Positions 28,372 through 36,605 of a stretch of 64,000 bases of DNA are shown here, piece by piece. The DNA lies in assembly GCF_030285365.1 (NCBI RefSeq), contig NZ_JASVDS010000005.1:290017-354016 (forward strand). The letters run 5' to 3'. Position 1 is the stretch's first letter. Every line of letters starts with the position of its first letter. This DNA comes from Roseateles subflavus (GTDB taxonomy: Bacteria; Pseudomonadota; Gammaproteobacteria; Burkholderiales; Burkholderiaceae_C). Both the position numbers and the translations under genes were made by a program. The notes below the pieces were generated by a model. The model was given only the letters and a program-made list of their open reading frames with translations, was not told the origin of the DNA and did not search any database.

Positions 28372-29724
28372 TCAGGCGTCGCCGAGCGCGAAGAGCGGCT
28401 GCCGGGACTTCCACAGGCCCTTCGTGAAGTCCGGGAACTCCAGCGTCCGGAAGCCCTGGGCGATGGACATCTCGGACAGCGGCGTGATGGCGCTCCAGGC
28501 CACCGCGTCGTAGATGTCAATCGGCATGGGGGCCTGCGCCTTGAGGGCCTCGACGAAGGCGTGGATGACGAAGAAGTCCATGCCGCCGTGGCCGGCGCCC
28601 TCGGCCTCGGCCGCGTAGCGCTTCCACAGGGGGTGGTCGTAGCGGTCCTGGTAGGCCTGGAAGTCCTCCCACTGGTGCGCGGGGCTGCGGCCCTCGAGAT
28701 GGATCGAGTGGTTGACGTCCATCCACAGCCCTTCAGTGCCCTGCACGCGGAAGCCGAGGGAGTAGGGCCGCGGCAGCGAGGTGTCGTGCTGCAGCAGGAT
28801 GGTCTCGCCGTTCTCGCAGGCCAGCGTCGTGGTCACGACGTCGCCCAGCTGGAACTGCACCTGGCGGCTCGGGTGCTCGGCCGGGGCCTTCATCTTGCGG
28901 CTCACGTAGTCGTGCAGGCCGCGGGCCTTGCTGGCGAAGCTGTTGAGGTGGGTGAAGCGGTTGCCGCGGTGAATGTTGGCGAACATCGCGCAGGGGCCGA
29001 TGCCGTGGCTCGGGTAGAGCTCGCCGTTGCGTCGCACCGCGTGCTGGGTGCGCCAGCGCGCCTCGCTCCAGCCCTTGGCGCCGAATTCCACGCCGCCGCC
29101 GTAGGGCCGCGCCGGGTCGCCGCTGTTGAACTTCACGGCGCGCAGGTCGTGCTGGTAGCCGCCCTGCAGGTGCACGAGCTCGCCGAACAGGCCCGCGCGC
29201 ACCATCTGCAGCACGGCCATCACGTCGCGGCGGAAGCAGACGTTCTCCAGCAGCATGTAGGGCGTGCGGGTGCGCAGCTGCGTCTCGAGCACGTCCCAGT
29301 GGTCCTGCAGGCTGATGCCCGCCACCACCTCGCAGCCGACCGGCACGCCGGCCTGCATCGCGGCGATGGCCATGGGCGCATGCCATTCCCAGGGCGTCGC
29401 GATGACGACGCCGTCCAGACCCTTGAGCGCCAGCAGCCGCTGGTAGGCCTGCACGTCGCCGTCCTCGCCGAAGACCTGCGGCGCGGCGCGGCCGGCCTTC
29501 TCGCACTGGGTCAGCGCCTTCCTGAGCATGAGCGGCTCGATGTCGCACAGGGCGACGACCTCGACGTCCGGCCGCCGCAGCAGCTCCTTGAGCAAGACCT
29601 GACCCCGCATGCCCGTGCCGATCATGGCCAGGCGCAGGGGCGGGCGCTGGCCGCCGGGAACGGCGCCCGCCTGGGTGGAGAGGCCCAGGGCGGCGAGCGT
29701 GCTGAGGAAGTGACGACGTTGCAT
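28372..29724 (-). CDS. Gfo/Idh/MocA oxidoreductase, GH109-like glycosidase
   Basis: 450 residues. A Tat-like signal (MQRRHFLSTLAALGLSTQAG) leads to an NAD-binding Rossmann domain (LAMIGTGMRGQVLLKELL at about residues 32-49) and the C-terminal domain (ENVCFRRDVMAVLQMVRAG, GELYPSHGIGPCAMFANI). The arrangement, Tat export, internally bound NAD and motif wording match glycoside hydrolase family 109, whose characterised member removes alpha-linked N-acetylgalactosamine by a redox mechanism. Substrate specificity is inferred. The ATG at 29724 gives the signal; a 131-base gap separates it from the AraC gene upstream. Confidence 0.82.
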   Translation of the reverse strand: MQRRHFLSTLAALGLSTQAGAVPGGQRPPLRLAMIGTGMRGQVLLKELLRRPDVEVVALCDIEPLMLRKALTQCEKAGRAAPQVFGEDGDVQAYQRLLALKGLDGVVIATPWEWHAPMAIAAMQAGVPVGCEVVAGISLQDHWDVLETQLRTRTPYMLLENVCFRRDVMAVLQMVRAGLFGELVHLQGGYQHDLRAVKFNSGDPARPYGGGVEFGAKGWSEARWRTQHAVRRNGELYPSHGIGPCAMFANIHRGNRFTHLNSFASKARGLHDYVSRKMKAPAEHPSRQVQFQLGDVVTTTLACENGETILLQHDTSLPRPYSLGFRVQGTEGLWMDVNHSIHLEGRSPAHQWEDFQAYQDRYDHPLWKRYAAEAEGAGHGGMDFFVIHAFVEALKAQAPMPIDIYDAVAWSAITPLSEMSIAQGFRTLEFPDFTKGLWKSRQPLFALGDA

Positions 29725-29855
29725 GGCTGAGGGGTGCGGCGCGGGGGCGCCGTCGCGTGGCGGCGGGCTGAATGTTCGCGGTCGGGGCGCCGCCGCATCA
29801 GCGGGACTTACCCGCAATCGTGCGCTGTGCGGCTCGTGGCCGCCACGGCCGAGGC

Positions 29856-31460
29856 TCAGGGCGCGGGGGCGTCTGCCGAGCGCCCCAGGACCTGCAGGCA
29901 GTCCGGCGGCAGGCTCCAGGCGGCGAGGAGCAGATGGCTCAGGGCCTGCCGGTCCACGCCGAAGCGCCGCCGGTCGTGGGCACAGGAGTCGGGCGACAGG
30001 ACGGGCGCGGCGCCGTGCGGGCCCTGCGGGCCGGACGCGTCCAGGCCCACGGTTCGCCACAGCAGCAGCGCGCCGAGGTGGCGGGAGGCCGGCAGGAGCG
30101 AGCCGGCCGGCAGCGGGTTCGCGGGCAGGGCGGCCCGCGCGGCAGGCGGGCGCGGTGCGCCGGCGCGGGGGCGGCCCTGCAGCCAGCGGCGCGCCAGGGC
30201 GAGGTGCTGCAGGCGCTGCGCGTCCGGGGCCGAGCGGGTGGGGGGCATCGCCGACGTCGTCACCAGCGTCGTCGCGCCCCGCCACGCCCTGCCGGCTTCG
30301 CCCAGGGCGTGGGTCCATGGCACCGGGTCCAGCACCGGATCCTGGGCCGGGTCCTGCGCCGTGTCGGCGCCGTGGGACGGCAGGCCGGGCCAGGCGGGCA
30401 GGTGCAGCGGCGAGGCCCAGTCCTGGCCCGCCCCGAGTCCCTGCAGGGCGACCAGCGTCTGGCGCAGGCGGTCCGGCGTGGTGCCGTACCAGCCGCGAAA
30501 GGCCCGGCCCAGCGGCACCCGTCCCGCATAGCCCAGGCGCTCCGCGACGGATGCCTCGCAGTGGCCCTGCACGACGGCCAGGTCGAAGGCACGTTCGCGC
30601 TGGAAGGCCGCCAGCAGGGCCGTGAACTGCCGGCCTTCGGACGCCAGGCGCCGGCGCAGGGTGATGGGCGTGAGCCCGAGCCGGGCGGCCACGGGGACCA
30701 TGCCCAGCTCGGCGGGGCTGGGGGCGGTCTCGAGGGCGTCGAGCACGTGGTGCCAGAGCGGGACGGGCGTCTGCCGCCGCCGCGCGATGCTGTCGAAGCA
30801 GCCGGCCAGGCGGGCCCGCACGGCGGGATGGCTGCCGGGCAGGGGGTGGTCCAGCCAGCGCGCGGGCCAGCACAGGCTGAAGTGGCCGGCGCCGAACTGC
30901 ACCGGGCAGCCCAGGAGCCGCTCCAGCACGGCGGCCTGCGGTGTGGCCGGGGTCATGACGGCCACGGCGCTGGCGGCGACGGGCTGGTCCACGCACTGCT
31001 GCAGCGCGCGATGCAGCCAGATCAGCGTGCCTTCCCAGAACAGCAGCTGCCCGAGCGGCGGCGACGGCGCGTGCGGGAGGATGCGCAGCTCGAGCGTGTC
31101 GGCGTCCTCGCGCAGCTGGAACTGGCCGCCGGGCAACCAGTCGGCCTGGTGCTGCATCAGCGAGGCCAGCGCCTCCCGCAGGCTCGCGCAGCTGCGGGCG
31201 AAGTAGTGCAGCCCGTCGCCCGCGCTCGGGTCCGCCAGGGCAGCGAGCCGCGCGCTGATGTGGTGCTCCCCGTGCGCATGCAGGAACTCGCCCAGCTCGA
31301 AGGCCAGCGCCGGGGGCTGCAGCCGCGTGTCATTGGGCGCGACGCGGGCCAGCAGGCCGCGAGACTCCAGGCCCTGCAACAGGGCGGGCCGGGACGCGAG
31401 CAGCTCGTAGAGCCCTTGCAGCTGGCGGAGTTCCACCAGCACCTGCGGCAGTTCATCCAT
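29856..31460 (-). CDS. AraC regulator with HDOD-like C-terminal extension (copy 2)
   Basis: 534 residues. The N-terminal part (about 1-215) resembles the arabinose-binding-like N domain of OruR-type AraC regulators. The helix-turn-helix pair is at about 250-345 (VAARLGLTPITLRRRLASEG ... VAERLGYAGRVPLGRAFRGW). Such regulators normally stop near 340; this one has about 190 more residues. In that tail AGSLLPASRHLGALLL (about 449-464) and RRFGVDRQALSHLLLAAWSL (about 496-515) recall the two conserved blocks of HDOD domains, without an intact HD pair. The ATG overlaps the stop of the upstream paralogue by 8 bases. Confidence 0.75.
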   Translation of the reverse strand: MDELPQVLVELRQLQGLYELLASRPALLQGLESRGLLARVAPNDTRLQPPALAFELGEFLHAHGEHHISARLAALADPSAGDGLHYFARSCASLREALASLMQHQADWLPGGQFQLREDADTLELRILPHAPSPPLGQLLFWEGTLIWLHRALQQCVDQPVAASAVAVMTPATPQAAVLERLLGCPVQFGAGHFSLCWPARWLDHPLPGSHPAVRARLAGCFDSIARRRQTPVPLWHHVLDALETAPSPAELGMVPVAARLGLTPITLRRRLASEGRQFTALLAAFQRERAFDLAVVQGHCEASVAERLGYAGRVPLGRAFRGWYGTTPDRLRQTLVALQGLGAGQDWASPLHLPAWPGLPSHGADTAQDPAQDPVLDPVPWTHALGEAGRAWRGATTLVTTSAMPPTRSAPDAQRLQHLALARRWLQGRPRAGAPRPPAARAALPANPLPAGSLLPASRHLGALLLWRTVGLDASGPQGPHGAAPVLSPDSCAHDRRRFGVDRQALSHLLLAAWSLPPDCLQVLGRSADAPAP

Positions 31461-33063
31461 GGCGGGTGAGGGCCTCGGGCGGTGCATCCAGCGCGGGGGA
31501 GGCGGCAGCGACAGCCGGTGCTGCGGGCCCCGCGTCCCAGAGTTCCCGGGCCAGGGCCTCCCAGCTGCCGGCGTCGCCGCTCGCGGGCGGTGGGGCCTCC
31601 GCGTCGACCAGGTCCCCGCTTTCCAGGGGGCGGACGAGCGCGTCGGCCCGCCGCAGCGCGTCGGCCCAGGGGTCCGGCTGCTGGTCGGCCAGGGCCAGGC
31701 GCAGGCGACTCAGGCGCAGCAGAACGGCCTGCGTGCCCAGGCGCGCGGCCTGCAGCAGGTGCGCGGCGAGGGCCAGCTGGGACGGGTCGGGCACTGTGCC
31801 ACTGCCCTGTGCCTCCTGCCGCGAGATCCACCAGCGCCCGCCCTGGGCCAGGGCCGCCACCAGGTCGGCATCCCCCGGCGCGGCGTCCTCGGGCATCTCG
31901 TGGCGCAGGGCGCGGGCCAGCTGCAGGCGGCAGTCGAGCGCATGCGCCGCCTGCCGTCGGCGGGCCTGCCAGAGCCAGGCGGCGCTGTCCTCGTCCAGCT
32001 GGGTGTCGAGCTCCCAGTTCAGGGCGGCCTGCGAGCGCAGCGCGCCCTCGGGCGTGAGGGTCTCCAGCGTGCGCCGCAGCTGGGCCGGCCGCCAGCCGAA
32101 GCCGTTGACGAAGGCGCGCTCGAGGCCGGCGCGGTCCGAGTAGCCCTGCTCGGCGGCCAGCTGGCCCAGCGGCTGTTCGCCATAGGCCACGGCACGGAAG
32201 AGCCGGGCCCGGCGCTGGGCGAGCATGAGGTCCTGGAAGCGATGGCCTTCCTGGTGCAGGTGACGGCGCAGCGTGCTCGCGCCGCGGGCGAGGGCCTGCG
32301 CGGCCTGGTCCAGTGTCACCTGGCACAGGTCCGCCTGCCGGGAGAGCCACTCCTGCACCTGCAGGGCGATGGACGACGACGCCTCGGCCGCGACCCCGAG
32401 CTGCCACTCGTCCATCATGGGGCGCAGGGCCACGAGCAGGGCGGGACTGTGCCCGGGCAGCGGCATGTCCAGCGCCTCGCGGGCATAGCGGATCGTGCAG
32501 TGGTCCTGCAGCCAGTCGATGCGTCGGCCGAGCTGTGCCTCCAGCGCGCTGTCGCCCTCGGGCGGCGGGCTCATGAGGCCGACGGCCAGCAGGGGCAGCG
32601 GCGTCGCGACGCAGCGGGAGAGCAGCTCGTGCAGCCACACGGTCATCGCCTCGTAGCGCAGCACGCGCCCGAGCCGCTGCTCCTGGTAGGCCGGACGCAG
32701 CTGCAGCTCGATGCCGTCGGCATCGTGCGCGTACCTGACGATGCCGTCCGGCAGCAGGTGGCGGCGCAGCCGCAGGAGTTCGCGGATCGCGTCACCGAGT
32801 CGGGCATGGCTGCGCAGGTAGTAGGTCAAGCCGCCGGCCACGCTGACGTCGACCCGCTGGGCCAGCCAGGCACCGGCATGCGGACGCCCGTGGACGTGGA
32901 GGGTCTCCAGCAGGTTCAGCAGCTCGGAGGTGCCCAGGCGGGCCTCGCCCTGACGCAGGACGGGGCGCAGCCCATACCGGCGTTCGAGCAGGCGCAGCAG
33001 GGTGGGGCAGTCGGCCAGCATCGCGTAGAGCGGCTGGAGGAAGAACAGGTCCAGGCCTTTCAT
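31453..33063 (-). CDS. AraC regulator with long C-terminal extension (copy 1)
   Basis: 536 residues, same plan as the downstream gene. An OruR-like N domain (about 1-215) has LLNLLETLHVHGRPHAGAWL and GLTYYLRSHARLGDAIREL. The AraC HTH pair is at about 250-340 (ARGASTLRRHLHQEGHRFQD ... LAAEQGYSDRAGLERAFVNG). A tail of about 195 residues follows; its segment DLVAALAQGGRWWISRQ is placed like the first HDOD block, but the match is weaker than in the partner. GAGAAG lies six bases before the ATG. The two regulators are translationally coupled paralogues. Confidence 0.78.
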   Translation of the reverse strand: MKGLDLFFLQPLYAMLADCPTLLRLLERRYGLRPVLRQGEARLGTSELLNLLETLHVHGRPHAGAWLAQRVDVSVAGGLTYYLRSHARLGDAIRELLRLRRHLLPDGIVRYAHDADGIELQLRPAYQEQRLGRVLRYEAMTVWLHELLSRCVATPLPLLAVGLMSPPPEGDSALEAQLGRRIDWLQDHCTIRYAREALDMPLPGHSPALLVALRPMMDEWQLGVAAEASSSIALQVQEWLSRQADLCQVTLDQAAQALARGASTLRRHLHQEGHRFQDLMLAQRRARLFRAVAYGEQPLGQLAAEQGYSDRAGLERAFVNGFGWRPAQLRRTLETLTPEGALRSQAALNWELDTQLDEDSAAWLWQARRRQAAHALDCRLQLARALRHEMPEDAAPGDADLVAALAQGGRWWISRQEAQGSGTVPDPSQLALAAHLLQAARLGTQAVLLRLSRLRLALADQQPDPWADALRRADALVRPLESGDLVDAEAPPPASGDAGSWEALARELWDAGPAAPAVAAASPALDAPPEALTRHG

Positions 33064-33204
33064 CAACTTCTCATTCAAGGCGGTGGAATCTCTGTCGCCG
33101 GGGGCCCGAAGGCAGGGCCTCGACCTGCGGCTGGAGGGCCTGCATTGTCGCATGCACCCCCTCGGCCGCGGGCCGGGCCCGTCCGGGACCCGCGGCGGCG
33201 ACGC

Positions 33205-36200
33205 TCAGAAGGGGTAGGCCGGCACCTTGGCCTCGATGTCGACCCAGCGGCCCGTGGCGAGCCGGTTGTGCTTGCCGGCGGGCAGCGCGTAGAAGGCCCG
33301 TGCGGCGAGCGGCAGCTTCAGGTCCTGCACCGAACCCAGGGCTTCCGGACTCAGGGGCAGGCCGTACATCTCGAAGGTCTTGCTCAGGTCCTGGCCGATG
33401 ATCTTGGAGCTCAGGACGTAGAGCAGGTCCTCGTTCTTGATCGTGTTGCTGGCGTAGCGGCCCATGGCGTACTTGCCGCGGTTGCCGGCGTCCCAGGCCT
33501 TGGCCACGAGCCGGTCGGCCTTGGTGAGGAGCTGGAAGAACTCGAGCGTGGTCAGCATCGTCGGCTGGGCGAGGCCGTAGCGCTCACGGGCGTAGAGGAA
33601 GGCGAGCTGGAAGTGCACGGCGCGCATCGGATCCTGCGAGCTGCCGGCCCACAGGCGCTGCTGCATGTTGGCGCGCAGGGCCTCGCCGGTGAGGCCGGCG
33701 CCACGGCTGGCCAGCAGCATGGCGTAGAGCCCCGGGTGGTCGAGGTTGTGCCCGGTGTCGATGCCCAGCGTCTCGTAGATGCGCAGCATCGTGGCGCTGG
33801 CCAGGATGTTGTTGTCGCACTCCACGAGGCAGCCCACGCCGCCCGGCGCGATGTGCATCACGCGCTGGACGGTGTTGTGCCCCAGCTCATGCGCCCAGCC
33901 CCAGCCCACGTTCAGGCCGGCCGAGCCGTCGGAGGGATTGCCCGAGCACAGGAAGCCGCAGGTCGCGATCCAGCCCACGAAATGCTGGACGCCCGGAGCG
34001 TTGTGGACCGGGCCGCTGCAGTCCCAGCCGAAGCTGCTGCACAGGGCGGCGGCCTTGTCCGACATCGGCATGTTGCGGTAGCCGTTGGCGAAGTGGTTGC
34101 TGTCGAACAGGCCACCCTTGAGGTTGTCCAGCACGTACTTGCGCGGGTCGCTCGTGCCGATCGCGCTGACGGCGTACTTGGTGATCTGCTGGACCTCGCC
34201 GCCGACGAACTTGTTGGTCTGCCAGCCGAAGTTGCCCTTCTTGAGCGCGGCGACGGCGTCGTCGATCTCGGCCTGCGTGGGGGACTTGGTGAAGTCCAGG
34301 TGGGCGTACCGGGCGCTGCCCCTGATCCGCAGCGTGACGACGGAGTTGGCCGTGGCGCCGGCGTAGCCCAGCATCAGCGGGCCGCCGAAGGGCGACACGA
34401 AGTCCACCTTGCCGCGCAGGGGCACGGCGTAGGAGTTGGGCTTCAGCGGGCGGGCGTAGACGCTGTCCGTGAGCGGGTTGCCCCAGGTCCGCAGATGGCT
34501 GGTCTGCAGGGAGAGGCTGCTGGCGCCGGCGGCATCGGCCACCTCCACCTGCACGGGCTTGCCCGGCACGGAGGCCCGCCCGATCAGCGTGACGCCGCCG
34601 GTCTGCGCAAGGGTGACGGTGATCGTCTCCCAGTCGCCGCTGACGGCCATGTCCTTGGCCTGGGCGGGCATGTAGTCGCCGGCGCCGTTGGGCGGGATCG
34701 TCGTCGTCGAGCGCTGGTAGGCGACCCAGGCATCCGAGGCGTAGGTGCGCAGGAAGTCGCCGGCATTGCCCTTGACGGACAGCGGCGAGCCGTAGCGCAC
34801 GGACGGCCGCTGGACGTCCGCCCAGAGGACGAGGTAGCGGTACAGCAGGGCGTCCGGGTCACTGAACAGCGGGCTGCCCCCGCTTTCCATCGAGGCGATC
34901 ATGGCGCCGACGGCGGAGATGGGCTTGAGCGCGTCGGCGTTGGCCGAGAAGTCGAGGGTGAGGTCGGTGCGAGGCAGCAGGCGCAGCGAGGCGATCAGGC
35001 TGCCGAACTGGTCGGCCTTGGCCAGGAGGTCGGCGCTGCTGCGGCCGGCGCCGATGGACACGGCCGTGGCCGGCGCGAAGTAGTTGCCCGGATAGCCGCC
35101 CAGCCCGATGCCCAGGCCGGACGCGGCGCGCTGCAGCCCGCCGGACACGTTCCAGTTCGGCTGCATCATCACCACGGCCTTGCCGGCATCGAGGTAGGTG
35201 CGGACCAGGGTGCCCAGCGCCGGGTTGTCCGCCACGCTGTTGCCCATCACGATCAGGTCCAGCTGCCGCCAGCAGGTGTTGGCCGGGTCGGCCACGGCGC
35301 AGGTCTGCAGCACGCTCTCGGTGCCGGTGCGCTGCAGGTACTGCTTGACGGTGGCGCCGTTGTAGCCGGCCACGCCGAAGCGCAGCGTCGTGGACGCCGG
35401 CGGCGCGGTGTTCGCGTTGCCGGTGAGCACCCAGTTCATCGCGCGGCGGAAGACCGGCAGGTGCTGCTGCTCACGCGTCGTGCCCGCCATCCAGGACAGG
35501 ACGTCCGCGCCATAGACGAGGCCACGCCCCTTGCCGCTCATGGCCAGCGCGGCCATGCCCTGCCCGCCATCGGCGGTCAGGAGCGGCACGGCAATGCTGC
35601 TCTTGCGGATGCCGACCGTCACGCTGTTGGTCGTATGGTTGAGCACGAGGCTCGCGGCCTCGGTGCCGAGGATGTCCCGCACCACGGCCATCTGCGTGTC
35701 CCGGTAGCCCGAGGCCAGCGTGATGGCGCGGTTCAGCAGGGTCGGCTGGTCTGCCGCCGTGAGGGCGCGCGCATCGCCGGACTGGGCCGCCAGCGCAACG
35801 GGGTCGGCGGGCGTGGGCGTGGGAACCGGCGTGGGAGCAGGTGTAGGTGCCGGTGCGGGCGCAGGCGTGGGTGTGGGTGTGGGTGTGGGTGTGGGAGCTG
35901 GCGCAGGTGCCGGAGCCGGAGCTGGTGCTGGTGCTGGCGCAGGTGCAGGTGCAGGTGCAGGTGCGGGCGCAGGTGCAGGTGCTGGTGCGGGTGCGGGTGC
36001 GGGTGCAGGTGCAGGTGCAGGTGCAGGTGCGGGTGCAGGTGCAGGTGCGGGTGCGGGTGCGGGTGCGGGTGCGGGTGCAGGTGTCGGCGCAGGGGCAGGG
36101 GCAGGCACGGGGGCGGGCACAGGGGCCGGCGCTGGCGCAGGATCAGGGGCCGGATCCGACGGGGTCGAGCCGTCCGGCGGCAGGACGGCCGAGGCGCTGG

Positions 36201-36399
36201 TGCCGGGCGGTGTGGCGGGCTCGACGCCCGGTGGCAGCGGGTCCACCCAGGCGTCGGGGCTGGAGGCCGCGGCGTCCGGCGCCTGGACCGCACCCGTCGT
36301 GCTGCCGCCGCCACCGCAGGCGGCGAGGATGAGGCAGGACAACAGGCACAGGGTGAGGGGCGGCACGGACCGGGGGCTGGGCGGGGAAGCGAACTGCAT
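33205..36399 (-). CDS. ImpA-family metalloprotease, lipoprotein with Pro-Ala stalk
   Basis: A 1064-residue surface or periplasmic zinc protease. The lipobox is in LSCLILAACGGGGS near residue 30. A stalk of about 120 residues (about 80-200) is almost pure Pro-Ala alternation, coded by tandem 6-base repeats. The remainder matches the ImpA (immunomodulating metalloprotease) layout, with the zinc motif HELGH at residues 837-841 in GWAHELGHNTVQRV and a long C-terminal domain. ImpA-type enzymes cut next to O-glycosylated Ser/Thr. It lies downstream of the MoxR/DUF58/transglutaminase genes after a 206-base gap, so it has its own promoter. Confidence 0.85.
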   Translation of the reverse strand: MQFASPPSPRSVPPLTLCLLSCLILAACGGGGSTTGAVQAPDAAASSPDAWVDPLPPGVEPATPPGTSASAVLPPDGSTPSDPAPDPAPAPAPVPAPVPAPAPAPTPAPAPAPAPAPAPAPAPAPAPAPAPAPAPAPAPAPAPAPAPAPAPAPAPAPAPAPAPAPAPAPTPTPTPTPTPAPAPAPTPAPTPVPTPTPADPVALAAQSGDARALTAADQPTLLNRAITLASGYRDTQMAVVRDILGTEAASLVLNHTTNSVTVGIRKSSIAVPLLTADGGQGMAALAMSGKGRGLVYGADVLSWMAGTTREQQHLPVFRRAMNWVLTGNANTAPPASTTLRFGVAGYNGATVKQYLQRTGTESVLQTCAVADPANTCWRQLDLIVMGNSVADNPALGTLVRTYLDAGKAVVMMQPNWNVSGGLQRAASGLGIGLGGYPGNYFAPATAVSIGAGRSSADLLAKADQFGSLIASLRLLPRTDLTLDFSANADALKPISAVGAMIASMESGGSPLFSDPDALLYRYLVLWADVQRPSVRYGSPLSVKGNAGDFLRTYASDAWVAYQRSTTTIPPNGAGDYMPAQAKDMAVSGDWETITVTLAQTGGVTLIGRASVPGKPVQVEVADAAGASSLSLQTSHLRTWGNPLTDSVYARPLKPNSYAVPLRGKVDFVSPFGGPLMLGYAGATANSVVTLRIRGSARYAHLDFTKSPTQAEIDDAVAALKKGNFGWQTNKFVGGEVQQITKYAVSAIGTSDPRKYVLDNLKGGLFDSNHFANGYRNMPMSDKAAALCSSFGWDCSGPVHNAPGVQHFVGWIATCGFLCSGNPSDGSAGLNVGWGWAHELGHNTVQRVMHIAPGGVGCLVECDNNILASATMLRIYETLGIDTGHNLDHPGLYAMLLASRGAGLTGEALRANMQQRLWAGSSQDPMRAVHFQLAFLYARERYGLAQPTMLTTLEFFQLLTKADRLVAKAWDAGNRGKYAMGRYASNTIKNEDLLYVLSSKIIGQDLSKTFEMYGLPLSPEALGSVQDLKLPLAARAFYALPAGKHNRLATGRWVDIEAKVPAYPF
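35840..36110 (-). repeat. hexamer repeat coding the Pro-Ala stalk of the ImpA-like protein
   Basis: Successive 6-base units such as GCAGGT and GCGGGT (plus strand) run for about 270 bases and encode alternating Pro and Ala on the minus strand. Unit length is a multiple of three, so expansion or contraction alters stalk length without frameshift. Confidence 0.9.
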
Positions 36400-36531
36400 C
36401 GTCGACGGGGGGATTCGTTCTGGAGTGCGCGAGGACCGCGCGCGGGCCTGCGGGCGGCAGGGCATCCGGGGGTCGTCACAGGGGGCGCCAGTCTAGAAGC
36501 GGGGTCCGCGGCACCGATATGGCGCCGGCGC

Positions 36532-36542
36532 TCTGTTACAGA
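36532..36542. promoter_or_regulatory. AT-rich palindrome upstream of the ImpA-like gene
   Basis: TCTGTTACAGA is an exact 11-base palindrome in a short AT-rich island, 133 bases before the ImpA-like ATG and within the 206-base gap. It may be part of a promoter or a regulator site; nothing identifies the factor. Confidence 0.25.
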
Positions 36543-36605
36543 ACACTTACGCTCACCGACCGCGCGCAGGGGCCGGCGCACGGACGCCGCCCCGTGGTGG
36601 TGGCG

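Noticed and set aside
28372..30996. Long minus-strand frame extending the GH109-like gene upstream
   Set aside because: Homology begins at the Tat-like signal (29724); the rest is antisense or alternate-frame reading of the AraC gene.
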